Shown: piece by piece, positions 46,254-58,266 of the stretch
Layout of the letters: each line of letters starts with the position of its first letter
Position numbering within the stretch: the first letter of the stretch is position 1
Origin: Mauremys mutica
Lineage: Eukaryota; Chordata; Testudines; Geoemydidae
NCBI RefSeq assembly: GCF_020497125.1
Contig: NC_059081.1
Location: 63,322,768-63,386,767 of the forward strand
Reading direction: 5' to 3'
Length of the DNA: 64,000 bases
Position numbers and translations under genes: made by a program
Notes under the pieces: model-generated
What the model was told of the DNA's origin: nothing
What the model saw: only the letters and a program-made list of their open reading frames with translations
Databases searched by the model: none

Positions 46254-46867
46254 CTGATGTAGGACTGAGTGGACTTGTAGGTTTTAAAGTTTTACATTGT
46301 TTTATTTTTGAATGCAGTTATTTTTTGTAAATAACTCTACATTTGTAAGTTCATCTTTCATTATTAAGAGATTGCACTACAAGCCTTGTATTAGGTGAAT
46401 TGAAATATACTATTTCTTTTGTTTTTTACAGTGCAAATATTTGTAATAGAAAAGAACTAAAAAGTGAGCACTGTACACATTGTACTCTGTTGTAATTGAA
46501 ATCAATCTATTTGAAAATGTGGAAAACATCCAAAAATATATACATAAATGGTATTCTATTATTGTTTAACAGTGCAATTAATCGCTTGACAGCCCTAGAA
46601 TAAATGAATGAATATTTTTCAGAAATGCCCACATGAAAGATTAATTTGCATGCCTACACAGTCTAGAAGATGAATTTACAAAACCAGGATATTTCAGATG
46701 CATGTAGCAAAAAAATCTATCAATCCCAAAATTTCTCAGAAGCTATGTGTCAAAGGCTGCTTCACCTTTTATTGAGACTTGTAGGTGATTCATACTGTTT
46801 AAAGCATCCCTTTTAACCAGAAAAATCTTGAACATGCTGTTAAACAAAATCCAGTCCAGGAATTTAC

Positions 46868-46962
46868 CTGTATTGTTTCCTTGTATCATACCCAACAGCA
46901 TTTGTCTCCCATATTTTGGTTGCCAGAACCCGTACGGTATTCAGGAACAGAATGAAGTTCAG
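46868..46962 (-). CDS. PTH2R: PTH2R exon: TM5 and intracellular loop 3
   Basis: 95 bp, acceptor ctgtattttacag and donor TACAG|gtaaatt, phase 0 in and phase 2 out. It encodes [20 protein letters not shown] then [12 protein letters not shown], completed to Arg by the next exon. The first half is TM5, and the second is the basic intracellular loop 3 that contacts Gs in class B receptors. PTH1R has 'LRETNAGRCDTRQQYRKL' at this place, while '[18 protein letters not shown]' is the PTH2R form. The intron upstream is 8.5 kb and the one downstream 5.9 kb. Confidence 0.97.
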
Positions 46963-49289
46963 CTGTAAAATACAGAGAGGTATTACAGGGACACAAACAC
47001 AGTTAACTATCTTGCAGGCAGATGTGCAAATTTTTGGAAATTGAAAAGAATGTCATCAGTAGCATAGGCACGAAAACAATGAAGAACGTTTTGCCACATA
47101 GGAAAACTTCAGCAAGGATAAAATGATATATTTCTGGTCACTGGTCCAGGATATTGCTTGGAAAAGTTACTGGTTCTGAAGTTCCTAGCCCTGGCTAGTT
47201 GTGAGATATTACACTTGGCTATCATGGGTGGGCCAGATTTTCAGCTCCATTGAAGTCAACCGTGCCAAATTAAACCACTCCAGTTCTGACATGGGTTAAG
47301 CCATGAAAGTTAGATATTAGTGAGGTGTTAATGATGGGATCCCATGCTTTCCGTTACCAAAAGCTTTATGTCCAGGTTCATTGGTCTGGCGGCTACTCCA
47401 GAGGTGCAAAGTGCACTGGCTATCTGGGTAGAGGGAGGGAGGAGTCCTTGAGTGGCAGAGAGATGATATAGACACTCCTATGTCAACCCTTCTTGGGTTT
47501 AGTGTAGGGGGAATAGCCTAGCAAAAGGGACCGTGGCCGTGAGGACCTTTCGGGGGCCATAGGCACCATATTTAAGTCACGCTGAGCCCTAGGACCAATG
47601 CCCATTGACCACCATTGATCAGGGAGTTACAACGATGGCTTAATACCGCCTTAGCCCATCACCTCCCTGTGCACTTGTACTGAGCACAGTTCCGCCAGTT
47701 CAGTGACTCTGGGCCTAACTGCAGCTGTGCTTAACCTAGCAGAAGCTCAAACCACATCAGGATCTGAGCAGACACAAAAGCCAGATCGGTATAATGTGTT
47801 TTTTTTTTTTTTAAGGGCTGATGTCCTCAATCTGGCCAGGTTTACTGGAGTTGGCAGTAGCAGCGCTGATGAAATTGGACGAATCCCAACTACCCAAAGC
47901 TATATGGCATTTCTTTCCAGCCCAGGAGGTTTGGGAGATACTGCACCTTAAAACAGGTCCCGCCGAATTGCCAGAGATTTTTTTTTGGCATTGCTTGAGC
48001 ACTGGACATAGTAAGCTCTAGGCGTCACACCAGTGTAATTTTTCTATGCATCACAGGTAGCCCTGTTGTCACAGTGTATTTTGCATTGTTTCCCTTGTAC
48101 ATACTGCCAGTGTTACTTATGTACACGCAGGGCTTTCATTTGCAAACCATCCATTTCAGGTGCAGCGTTGGCAAGACTTCTGTGGTGTCATTTAGAAATC
48201 CTGAGTACACCTGCTGCCTTTATTAGGCATAGAAAGAATTTTCTCTTCCATGTGCACATTATCGCATCAGCTAAGCCCTCCCACAGAATTGGCTGTTGAT
48301 TGTGAACAAACAAATAATCAAACGGTCATAGTGTCGGTTGAAACTCTAGTGTGTACGCTGCCAGGGGACCATACACTATGCTGCCAAAGGGACGAAATTG
48401 AGAGTATAATGGGTCTTTTGTATCACTAATTGGAATCCCACTTGGTCACAAAAGCATATTGCCAGTGGAAGCACCTGCAGTGAAAAAGGCCTGGGGTCCC
48501 TTATGGAGAACTTTCATCCACATGAATCAAACAGAAATTTGCCAGGAAACTTTCAAATCTGAACTAACTGTCAGACCCTTTCTCCCCAAAGCCCAGCTAG
48601 TCAATGGGATCATTTTCCCATTCACTTTGGTGGCTTTGAACCAGGCCTTTATTGCCGCTGTGACCTCTGAAACAAGGGCATAACATCTGGGATCTAGAGG
48701 CAAGCTGGTCTTGGTGAAAGGCTTTGGAATTCCTTGTTCCTGTAGGTCCTTCAGAGGCTAAGTTTAGGACATCAGTTCACATAGGGCCTGAGCCTGATTC
48801 TCCTGCAGTTTAAATCAGAAGTTATTCCATTGAAAATAATGGAGCAAGACCAGTGGCATGAGAGAAGAATCAGGTTAAGAACTGGACAGGATTATATATG
48901 AACATAGACATTTCATTCATATATTACTGAGGCTGTAGAAACAGGGCTTGAAGAAAGGAAGCCCTCCCTGTGTTAAGCTTGGTAACTTCCATTACGCACA
49001 TTACTGTCTCTTTCACCTTGAAACACAGTGAAAGATCCCAATTGACACCAAAAGAATGTATTGATTACACTCCAAATACTGCAGTGAAGTGGAGTATGCT
49101 GACAGAGAGCACCTATCCCACTATTTTCTGGCAATTCCTTATTTCTACAGCAATTCTAAATAGTACACAGAACAGTATGCAGGGGGCTCTCGCTCCAGTG
49201 CTCATAAACATACCAAGGGATGTGACACATCCTCCAGCAATAGAATTTTTTAAATCGAGCTCTCACGTTTTTCTAGCAGATAGTGCAAG

Positions 49290-49415
49290 CAGAGCTATTG
49301 GACGTGAAGCAGGAATTAATTCTTTGACCTTCTATGGCCTGTGATTGCAGGTGGTCAGATTAAATTATCACAATGATCCCTTCTGGCCTTTAAAAAATCT
49401 GTGACTAATTGACCT
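49290..49415 (+). repeat. CR1 3' end fragment
   Basis: Ends 'ggtggtcagattaaattatcacaatgatcccttctggcctttaaaaaatctgtga', the sense-strand CR1 tail (ggtcagactagatgatc..aatggtcccttctggcc). It is severely 5'-truncated, and the left edge is uncertain. Confidence 0.65.
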
Positions 49416-50349
49416 GATTCCAATCTCATTTACATAAGTTCTGTGCTGCTTTATGTCACTGGGCATGATGCTCCTTTACAATTAAGCCCCTTTTACACTA
49501 TTACATCAGTGTAAAGGAGAATTTATATCCCCTTCAGATGTAAAGATGTAAAGAGATAAAGAGGGGTCATAGTGTAAACACGAATCAGGTTCCATTGACT
49601 TTAGTGGAGTCACTCCTCTTTTACACCTATTTAAATTAGCCCACAAACAGCCCCACAATCCTCACTAAAAGGAATAGGAAAAAGGTGACTTTGTCGGTTT
49701 GGATGTTACTCTTTTTGGTTTCCTGGGTGTGTGCCTTTAAAAAAAATCTGCTTCGTCTCTCTTTGTTTTCATTTCTCTCACCCAGCTGTTGTGCTGCTTT
49801 GTTTGTTACTTGGCTTTCCTGCAATATTTCCAGGCTCATTTGACAACAAACCTAATCTAATGTCTGCGGTGTAGAACTGGGTGGCTTTCGTACTCAGAGA
49901 GCAAACAGCAGTGTAAACTGTTACTCTTGGGCTTGAAAAGGAGCCCCGTGTTCTATTCTAGAGACCTGACCTGTGTGTTTGATAATAAAAATTTGTTCTG
50001 TAATAGGATGGGGCACTAGTAATATTCTTTCTATGTATTATAGTAGTGCTTAGTGGCCCCAGTTGAGACTGTCACCCCATTATGCTAGGTACTGTACAAA
50101 TACTGAGAGTATGTCTACAGTACCATTGAAGGGGAATTGCCGCGCAGGTAGGCATACCTGTGCTAGCTTTAATCTAGCTAGTGGATCTAAAAACAGCAGG
50201 GAAGATGTGGCGGCACCGACCCTTTCGTGGCCTGTACAAGCTGCTTGGAATCCTGAGTAGGTAGTGGGGTCTGTGTCGTCACATTTTCACTGCTATTTTG
50301 GCATGAGAGATAGTAGCTTGCTAAATGCAGGACTAGCATATACCATGCA

Positions 50350-50534
50350 GGGGGAGGGATAGCGCAGTGGTTTGAGCATTGGGCTGCTAAACCCAGGGCT
50401 GTGAGCTCAGTCCTTGAAGGGGCCATTTAGGGAACCAGGGTAAAAAAACCTGTCTGGGGATTGGCCCTGCTTTGAGCAGGGGGTTGGACTAGATGACCTC
50501 CTGAGGTCCCTTCCAACCCTGATATTCTATGAAT
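50350..50534 (+). mobile_element. tRNA-derived, CR1-tailed SINE
   Basis: The most intact of the three SINE copies. The head is gggggagggatagcgcagtgg with A box, then gggctgctaaacccagggctgtgagc (split here by family landmarks), a linker with aaaaaacctgtctgggg, and the CR1-type tail gaggtcccttccaaccctga, then tattctatga. It lies antisense to PTH2R in its 8.5-kb intron. Few differences from the expected family text suggest a fairly recent insertion. Confidence 0.95.
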
Positions 50535-52273
50535 TCCCCAGACATTCTCTCAATACATCTAGTCCTCACCTTTCAAACCTCTTCCACTATCCTGGGGTCT
50601 CAATCTCACAGTTCTGTGATGCTGACAATCAAGTTGAAACTGCCATGCTCATTCTCATTTGGGAAGCAAGCTGGCTTGGAATCCAGATCTCCTGTCATAA
50701 CACTGAGTTTACTACAAACCTGTCTTGAGCCCAGTAAAAGGCATAGCTCTGGAAACCCACCAAAGTCTCATTTTGATCACAGTAAAAAAGCTTGGTGTCA
50801 AGTGCAGAAGCGGCTAATAACGAGGGGCCATCTCTAGTACCTAGACTCAAGCACATTACAATGAGCCATCTAAAAGCTTTAAATCACAGATGATTCTGAA
50901 AAGTAGATTTTAATGTCTGGACAAATTTGATCATTTATTGCAATACCTCTGTCGAAGAAAAACTCAGTTCTCGCTTTTTGTTTGGGTGCAGCAAAATCAA
51001 ATTCTTTATTATTTCTCCAGTAATTACCATGGAGGGAGAGAGTGCCATAGGACACAGGGTCCTGGACAGGTCTCTCAACTGGTAAACAATTACATCAAGC
51101 CTTTATACCGTTGTTTCAGACAATTTCTAGCAATAATACAGACAGTAAAAAGCAACAAATACATTTTGTTTATACATAAGCTTTTCTGCTATCTCACTAG
51201 AAAAACAAGACTGCAAGACTGCATATTGCAAGGTCGTAATAACTTTCACACAATTCACTCTGTCTTACATTATCTTGCTTCCTCACGTCACCAGGGTCAC
51301 AGTTAACCTAACTCATGCTAACTAACATTCATTAAGATCTCTTCAAAACCTTGTTAATTATTTACTGGCTTCCACACCTCTCTTAAGACAAGAGATTCTG
51401 GCTATAGCTGCAGTGCTGCAGCCATTAATAGTGAATTTTTATGAGGACGAGGCAGCAGAAATAAGTGTGCCTCGAAACAGAGGAGGATGTAAATGTAAAT
51501 ATAACAGAAGAAGAAAACGCTCTCCAAAGTTTTTTGTTTTTTTTTGCTTCTGCTGAAGCAAACAAAATTAACTGGGTAAGGATGCATGTCCTGGTTACAG
51601 AAGCATCTTTGACAGGTTAGGCTGATGCACAATGAAAATTCAGTATGCAGCAGCCCTTTAAAAAATCCAATTTTCATGTGTTTTTAAGGTGTCACATCAA
51701 GCTCTGCACAGTATATAGATGAGCTCAGCAGAGGTGTTGAAGTTAAAGCTACTCTGGCATAAATAAGAAGGGGCTATTGGCTGAGTGTTCTCTGGCCTCG
51801 TGGCTTTGGAATTCAATCCCAACTCAACGGTCCAAACCAGACCAAATCTGATCAGTTGAGATGATCAAAAAGTGATCATGAAAATATCATGGTGTTATTT
51901 GTTTTGCTGGTGTAGAAAAGGAACAATGATTGGGTCATTCCAAATTTTTTCTTTAACATTTTTATAGAACATTTTTCGTTTGGGTTTTTTATTTTTTTTA
52001 TTTTTCCTTTCTCCCATTTCCCCCCCTTTCCCATGTTGCCAACAGGAAGAATGATAAATCAAATCTCAAAAACTTAAATAAAACCCCTATATTTTTGTTT
52101 TCTATGGTTGTTCAAAACACCAGGACCATTTGGGAGAAAAAAATGTCACAATGTTTTCCAATTTTCTAAAAAGCCATTTTTGACACTGCCCTCCTCCGTG
52201 TCTCCCCCCCACCATAAATTGTCCAACCAACTCTAACTTTGCAGCATGCCAGGAGGATCAGTAGTAATCTTTA

Positions 52274-52400
52274 TGCATCTGACGAAGTGGGTATTCACCC
52301 ACGAAAGCTTATACTCCGATACGTCTGTTAGTCTATAAGGTGCCACAGGACTCTTTGCTGCTTTTACAGAGCCAGACTAACATGGCTACCCCTCTGATAC
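52274..52400 (+). mobile_element. 5'-truncated retroelement 3' module with 12-bp target duplication
   Basis: The module starts TGCATCTGACGAAGTGGG and ends CTACCCCTCTGATAC. The 12-base flank TAGTAATCTTTA is identical at 52262-52273 and 52401-52412, showing a complete insertion of only 127 bp. It shares with 12840-12965 the order CTGANGA, hairpin (gtgggt/acccac), GAAAGCTTAT, GTTAGTCT.TAAGGTGCCAC, ACAGA..CAGACTA.CA. A variable-length duplication with 5' truncation fits target-primed retrotransposition. Confidence 0.88.
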
Positions 52401-54174
52401 TAGTAATCTTTAGTGAATTATTGGTGGGGAAAGGGTATTTATGTTTTTAATATGCTGGGATTGCTGATGGTGAGTTATACTGGATTGCATTGCTGCTCTT
52501 TTTTGGAATAATTTTGTATGTATTTTAAAGTTATGTCAGGGGAGTGTACAGATGCATTCTGTATAAATATAATATTTATTTTATGGGCCAGATTAATTAG
52601 TAGGATAATGGAGGCTTGTTTTCCCTATGCATTGGTAAATGACAGTTTTTTTACTTCCGTATTTGAATAAATTGTTCAAGTGATTATTTTCACGTGTGTC
52701 AAAAATTGGGCCATATACAGCGCATGAATGATATTTATTAGGTATTGATTTTATATAAATATAGACATGAGATTAATCACATGAGATGCATGAAACTTGG
52801 CAGGTCCAGCTGCCGTATTAGTATTATGTTTATTATCTGCGTGCCAAGTTACGGTCACAAAGACTAGTGCACAATACAGTACTTGGGTTGGGCAAGGCTG
52901 CCACGGACTTGAGCCATTGTGGATACAAGCGCTACAATTCCAAAAGCAAAAGTATGGCCCCATTAGCACTATCCCTTCTGAAGACTCTACCTTCATACCA
53001 AGCTTGCGGTAGTTTTAATGAGGGTTTCACACATGGAAGAGCAGCATGATTGGGCCCCTGGAGCCACACATCACTTTCCGATCTTCCTTGCCCCAGGCTG
53101 TGCTTTTCAGACATTCCCTTTAACACGAAATGTTAAAGAGCTAAAATTCAGGACGAGAAAATGGGCACTGGGATTGAAACTACAAAGAGGATCTTTCATT
53201 TCCAATATCGGTTATGAAACATCAGTGCTGCCCATTAAGGCTTTCCTCCCTTTCCTGCTTTTCTGTCAAGCTATTGCCTGCACCGCGCAATGTGGTGACA
53301 GCTGCCGCTGTAGTATGGTATTATGTCGGTAAGTTAGTGAAGGATGAGTTGTCATTGCCTAAAATAATAGCCAATTTATAACAAAAATGCAGAGAATTTA
53401 TTTATCTTAAACAAAAAGCCTCTTGCCTGCGACACTAAAACGCGCTTTTCTCTTTATTGCGAGAGGCATCAACACTTAAGAGAGAAAAGCTCATTTTTTT
53501 GTGTGGGGAGAGGACCACTCCTCCCCGGCAGCCTTCAGATGTACATGTGCCCCCTTTTCACACGGGACTGAAAAAAGGAGCCTGCCCTGCACTCACAAGG
53601 CAGGGTTGGCTCCTGACACACAGGGCTGGGCCCGGGTCCCTGCTCCAGGCATCACAACATGGTACACAGAGTTGTGTGCGTGTCACAACGCCGCTCACTC
53701 AAATATGGCCCAGCTGGTCATCACGAATGGTACTGCAGCCCTGTGCCCCAGGTCACAGCAGTGGGGTGGCTCAGTAAAGCAGGACAGAAGCTGCCGCTGC
53801 CAGGTGAGTGTGGGGCAGGCTCAGGCTTGCTCTCCAGCTCTTTCCCTGCCCATCTCCCCCACCCCAGGCTTTCCCTTCATGCAGGGCCGGGATTTGGGGT
53901 GCAGGGTCAGGTCAGAGAATGCGGCTGTGAGAGGTTGGTACCTCCTTGGCAAGGCAAGGAAGACGTATACCCAGTGAATAGGGAGGTACCACCAATGACC
54001 CATCTCTCCCCTCCCTTGGTTGCAAAACTGTAGCAAAGGATGAGGAAATGGTGTACGACAGATTAATTTTAGTGTGGTGAATAAAAGCAGCCACTTACTG
54101 TAGATCTTTGATAACAGGGCTGCATTCTGGAGTTTCTTTCACTACAATATTAGGTGGTAGGCTTTGATTTCTAA

Positions 54175-54424
54175 GGGTAGGTCCATACTTACTGCGCGGA
54201 TCGACGCGGAGAGTTCGACTTCTCGGAGTTCGAACTCCCCACGCGCTCCGGTCGACTCCGGAACTCCACCACCGTGAACGGCGGTGGCGGAGTCGACCTT
54301 GGAGCCGCGGAGTTCGACCCCGCGGCGTCTGGATGGGTAAGTCAGTCGAACTAAGGTAGTTCAACTTCAGCTACGAAGTCGCGTATCTTAGTTCGACCCC
54401 TCCCCATGTAGTGTAGACCAGACC
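54175..54424. mobile_element. PIF/Harbinger-like MITE, family 1 relative (250 bp)
   Basis: Ends GGGTAGGTCCATACTTACTG and GTGTAGACCAGACC are flanked by TAA on both sides (54172-54174 and 54425-54427), a PIF/Harbinger-type 3-bp target. It is rich in CpG and internally palindromic (gagttcgact..agtcgaactaag; ggtcgactccggaactccacc). It shares its centre with 41921-42213 and 58267-58559. Confidence 0.88.
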
Positions 54425-54532
54425 TAAGAGTACCCCCTGTAGGGCAGGTGTGCAAATATTCGGATGCATGAAGGGCTGTGTGCAATGTGAATCTTTCACC
54501 TTTCACACACAATGATTCAGGGTAACATTTTG

Positions 54533-54840
54533 GAAAGCACCTAAGTCCCATTTTCAAAAGTGACCTGGGTGCTTACGCACCTAAGTTCTATTGATCTTTC
54601 CATGGGGACGTACGGCTTGTCAACACTGAGAGCTAGGGTGTGGCAAACCGGGGTGTGAAACTACGTGCACAAGCCCAGCATGCACTAAGTGTCTGCGTGG
54701 ACCTTGCTACCGCACACCAAAAGCTCCTTTGAGCGCAGCAGACTAGTGTGCTGTAGATTTACACCCCAGCTTTCCACTAACTCTCCCAAGGAACAATGTC
54801 GCTTTTGAAAATGGGACTTCAGTGATTTTGAAAAGGTAAC
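54533..54840. repeat. Small palindromic repeat interrupted by a MITE (family 3)
   Basis: The outer text 'ggaaagcacctaagtcccattttcaaaagtg' and 'cttttgaaaatgggacttc' are halves of a foldback repeat. About 54611-54797 sits between them and matches MITE family 3 (cggcttgtcaacactgagagctagggtg ... cactagtgtgctgtagatttacaccccagc-like), also found at 61456-62443. The MITE ends are diverged. Confidence 0.55.
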
Positions 54841-55479
54841 CCTTAGCCTACCATTGAATAAGACCATTTTTATCTGCTATCATAAACAAAGTGTTCTCAG
54901 TCTGGAACTAAAAAAAAAGAAGCCATTAGAACTATTGCCCTAAACTATCCCCCTGAGGTTCAAAAACAAAATGTTGGATTAACTTTATTTTTAAATTGCT
55001 TTTCATTGTCACCCTTTGCTACACTTCTGGATGGGACCAATAAAGGAAGTGATTAAATCCTGACGCAAAGGCTGTTCTTATGTTATTCCTGGCCTGGACA
55101 GGAAGCACTGGAAATTCCATCAGAACATCTGTTTGCAGGCAAGTTCCAGCCAATTTTGTAGACTCGAGAGAGTTCAATAATTAGGAAAAGGACCCAAAAT
55201 TTAGAGTGTTTATCTGAACGGCGTCTAACCTCTGACTCTTCATTTATCCATCGCTAGGGAAAGCTTCACCTTGATCAACTTCATTTCTTGAGTCACTTTT
55301 TCTGACAGATCCCCCGGGTTAGTTTAAAGCCTAAGGTAACCTGCTCCTCAGGCCACCCTCCCCGGCCCCACTCTCACTTCAGAACCTGTATCTCTTACAG
55401 CAAAGCCACAGCGTTTAAAAAAAAAAAAAACCAGACGATCAATAAACCATTTACTCTACATTGCATGTAAAAAACCTAC

Positions 55480-55546
55480 CCCGATGGCTGCTAATATCGG
55501 TGCTTGGTAAATCCATTTGATAGCGCCGGCACTGAGCTCCCAGCAT
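55480..55546 (-). CDS. PTH2R: PTH2R exon: extracellular loop 2 and start of TM5
   Basis: 67 bp with acceptor tgatatcacag and donor ATCGGG|gtagg, phase 2 in, phase 0 out. It encodes CWELSAGAIKWIYQAPILA then AIG. The leading Cys-Trp is the class B extracellular loop 2 signature, whose cysteine pairs with the top of TM3. The remainder enters TM5. A first base (A) completes a codon started in the preceding exon. This is the most upstream PTH2R exon in the window. The expected preceding exon (end of TM4) was searched for by eye up to 64000 and not found. Confidence 0.96.
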
Positions 55547-57060
55547 CTGTGATATCAACAAATACCTAGAGTTAAACTAATGACAACAGCAACAAACAAT
55601 CAAAGGTTTGCATTGGCTAGAATGGGTCATGCTCATTTTGGAAGCGTGCAGAAGAATGGGCCGCCGTTTGGTCAGCCAAAAGAAACAGTCAGCGCTAGGC
55701 TATCAGTCTATGAAAAGACAAACAAAACCAGTCACATCATCACCATCAAAACAATCGCCCCATCACTGGGACTAATTGCTGGCATTCGCAGAGTGAAAGG
55801 ACAAGGAGACTGAAAGCTCTAGTCAAGAGCTGATCCCGCCGGGGCACAGTAGTGGTTGCACAGAAGGCCTCATTCACCAGTGCTGTCAAGACAGCATCTT
55901 TCACGAACGTTGACTGGAGACTTGGTTTTTAAGCAGGAAAAGCATGTCAGCCATAAGTTCACGCTTCAGACTGATGCCAAAAAATGTGCTTGGCTGATAG
56001 ATCAGTGACAGAGAGTGGAAGTGAAAACAAGATTTACCGATACAACCTAGATGGCCATATTAGACAAACATGCAGGGCTTTGATGACTAATGATGAGGAT
56101 ACAGGGAATCAGAGTTTGTCTCTACAAAAACATAAGCCAAAACAATGCGATCCTTTACCTCCCGCTGCATGTTTTCTTTATATAAACGTAGGCATTACAG
56201 CTGTTTAGCTACTCTAGAGCAATGTACATACTTTATCACAAATGCTACTGTTGGGTCAGCTGTAGCTGCAATCATGTTAATGACAGAGGCCATGCCACTA
56301 CTTGCTAAATGCAGATACCATTGGTTTTACAGGACTAACGTGTCAGTTTAGGGATAAGTTGTGAACATTTTTTTCCCCGCCAGGGCGTGTTTACACACAC
56401 CTATTGGCCCATTGACGTCAATGGGCCCCTGGTATGACTAAGTGCCCACCAGGCTGAGTTAGGGGGTCACAATCTAGCCCGTGGTTAGTAAATAATGCAT
56501 ATGAATTGCAAAGCACAGGTGCATCCATTTACAAGTAGTGATGGGCCTGGAGTGGCAAGTCTTAAGCAACATCAGGCCTTGTTTTAGGGCTATATTATGA
56601 GCTTGCTTCCCGCTGAATGGGCGTATGTGTTGTCTGACCATCACAATCATTTTCTGTCTTACTCTATATGAGACTCTTAGCCCTTCAGGCTTGTCAACAG
56701 TGCCTTCTGCTCTCTAAAGGACTTATTTTCTTCCACTTGTTGACAAAATAATGTCTGCAATATCATACCCACACAGAGACATGAAAGAATATCAACTGAT
56801 TGGCATGCTGGACATGGTTTCAGCCCCTGTACAATAAGCAACGTTTTAGTATGCAGCTACATTGCATATAAAGGGTCAAATGCTAAGCAAACACACCCAA
56901 AATACATCATTTGTGGTGTCTGCATCGCTATTTTTCAGCTGGAATAACTGACTTAATTGACAGTGGCTAGCACAGCTGAAACGCCTTTGAATTTTCATCA
57001 GAGCGCCACCCCATCTGTAATTGCATTGTCCAGTGCCCATGGCTGTCACATCGGAGCACC

Positions 57061-57250
57061 TCACAATCTAATGCATTTATCCTCACAACAGCCCACTGAG
57101 GCAGGGAAGTGCTATTCTCTACATTTGCTGGATGGGGAAATGAAGCACAAAGAGACTAACTGACTGTTCCACAGTCGCACAGAACGCCAACGGCAAAGCG
57201 GGGCCTTGAACGCAGGTCTCCCCACAGCTTGGGCAGGGGCCTCACCCTTA
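57061..57250 (-). repeat. MIR-like relic
   Basis: The plus strand reads 'tatcctcacaacagccc.ctgaggcagggaagtgctatt', 'gatggggaaatgaagcacaaagagac' and 'ccacagtcgcacagaacg', the reverse of the MIR core and tail ('cctcacaacaaccctatgaggtag..', 'gaggaaactgaggcacagagag', 'caaggtcacacagc'). Confidence 0.65.
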
Positions 57251-58266
57251 GAACAGAGCTTCAACTAGTGTCAAGCTGTGTTGAACCACTGACTTCAATG
57301 GAGTAATGCTGATTTACATCACCTGCTGTTCAGCCCACATGTCGGTGATCAGCTTGCAAAATAGATATTTAAAAAGAATGGGATTTTCAATTCAAAAAAA
57401 GCCAGAAGAGAACTGGGAACTGGCTGGAGGCTATTTGCTGCTCATAGTGGGGGTTTAAACACCAGTAGCGTTCCTTCTAAATGCCTGTGCCTACACAACT
57501 TATGTGGAGTACTTTATAGTCTTTAATAGTTTGTTTCTTTCGGTAAGGAAGGTAGCTCTATTGAAAGGAGCCAGACGGATAGCCCTAGAGTCTGAAGTCA
57601 CCAACTGAACAAGATGAGCAACAGCTACTGGAAGCTGGTTCCTTTTGAGTGCTGTTGAATGACCTCTGTGAAGTCAGTTGATGGTCTCCAGCCAATTTCA
57701 AGTTGGCAGATGCCCATATCACAAAAACCATTCGAGGAATTGACATCTTTACTGGAAGACTCAGCAGCGAGGGCAAGAACTGACTCATCCATCGGGGTGG
57801 GGGTTGGGGGGGCTCCCTCAGCTCAGAGTTAATCATGGTGACATGACAAGAGCCCTAACCACACCAGTTTGATAAAGGCCTTTCAGTCTCTGGGGCTGTC
57901 AATCTGGCAATGAATCATGTTGCAGAATAGGTTATGTTCTGATGGCACATTTATGGAATACCCACGAATGGCAAGAAATCAGGCAAGAATATATGGCGTG
58001 TAACAAACAGCGCTACTGTTTTTATTAATAAGATATTGTACTTGATTTCTTCTGGCCACTTACTCTACTGGGAAAGTATGTTTATTTTGCAAAGGCTGTT
58101 TGAATTTAGACAAACTGTTAAAAAAAAAATCGATACACAGATTTAAAGGCCAGAAGGGACCGTTATGATCTAGTCTGACCTCCTGCATTACACAGCCCAG
58201 AGAATTTCACCCAATGAGTTCTGCATCAAGACCACACATTCTATTTAAATGACAGTACATCTTTTA

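Larger units (their letters stand above)
43812..46597 (+). mobile_element. Foldback hAT DNA transposon with long inverted arms, LTR-interrupted
   Basis: Identical 8-bp duplications GAATAAAT flank the element (43804-43811 and 46598-46605), the hAT hallmark. The left end TAGTACTGTTGATTAATCGC and right end (reversed TAGGGCTGTCAAGCGATTAA) are degenerate. Roughly 500 bp at the left (about 43870-44415) reappear inverted at the right (about 46140-46560): landmark blocks such as tttttggatgttttc, ttgcactgtaaaaa and acaatgtcacctgaaagtga are shared. Between the arms lies transposase coding text, and inside that a 1171-bp solo LTR. Net length without the LTR is about 1.6 kb. Confidence 0.92.
40967..46867 (-). 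other. PTH2R intron, 5.9 kb, transposon-rich
   Basis: It contains a PIF-like MITE (41921-42213), a family-A LTR (42416-43413) and a foldback hAT (43812-46597) carrying an internal LTR (44964-46134). Together these make up about 4.1 of 5.9 kb. The stretch 40967-41920 is unassigned, as is 43419-43803, which has an L2-like look (ggaatgcactccctcccc). Confidence 0.85.
46963..55479 (-). other. PTH2R intron, 8.5 kb
   Basis: Recognised contents: a CR1 3' end (about 49290-49415), an ancient repeat (about 50040-50102), a MITE-like stretch (about 50105-50230), a SINE (50350-50534), a Penelope-like module (52274-52400), a PIF MITE (54175-54424) and an interrupted palindrome (54533-54840). The parts 46963-49289, 50535-52261 and 52413-54171 are otherwise unassigned. 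GC-richer text at 53500-54000 gives several overlapping frames (up to 158 codons) with no domain. Confidence 0.8.

Noticed and set aside
48970..49344. 124-codon plus-strand frame
   Set aside because: Its 3' part runs into a CR1 tail fragment, and the rest shows no recognisable protein family.
50350..50430. tRNA gene
   Set aside because: The A-box and B-box-like text belongs to the tRNA-derived head of a SINE. There is no complete cloverleaf, and two further copies exist at 36546 and 59879.
53457..54033. Overlapping frames of 106, 158 and 124 codons in a GC-richer intronic stretch
   Set aside because: Three different frames are open at once, none has a known domain, and the region lies in a PTH2R intron without matching splice sites. 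I suspect LTR debris but could not show it.
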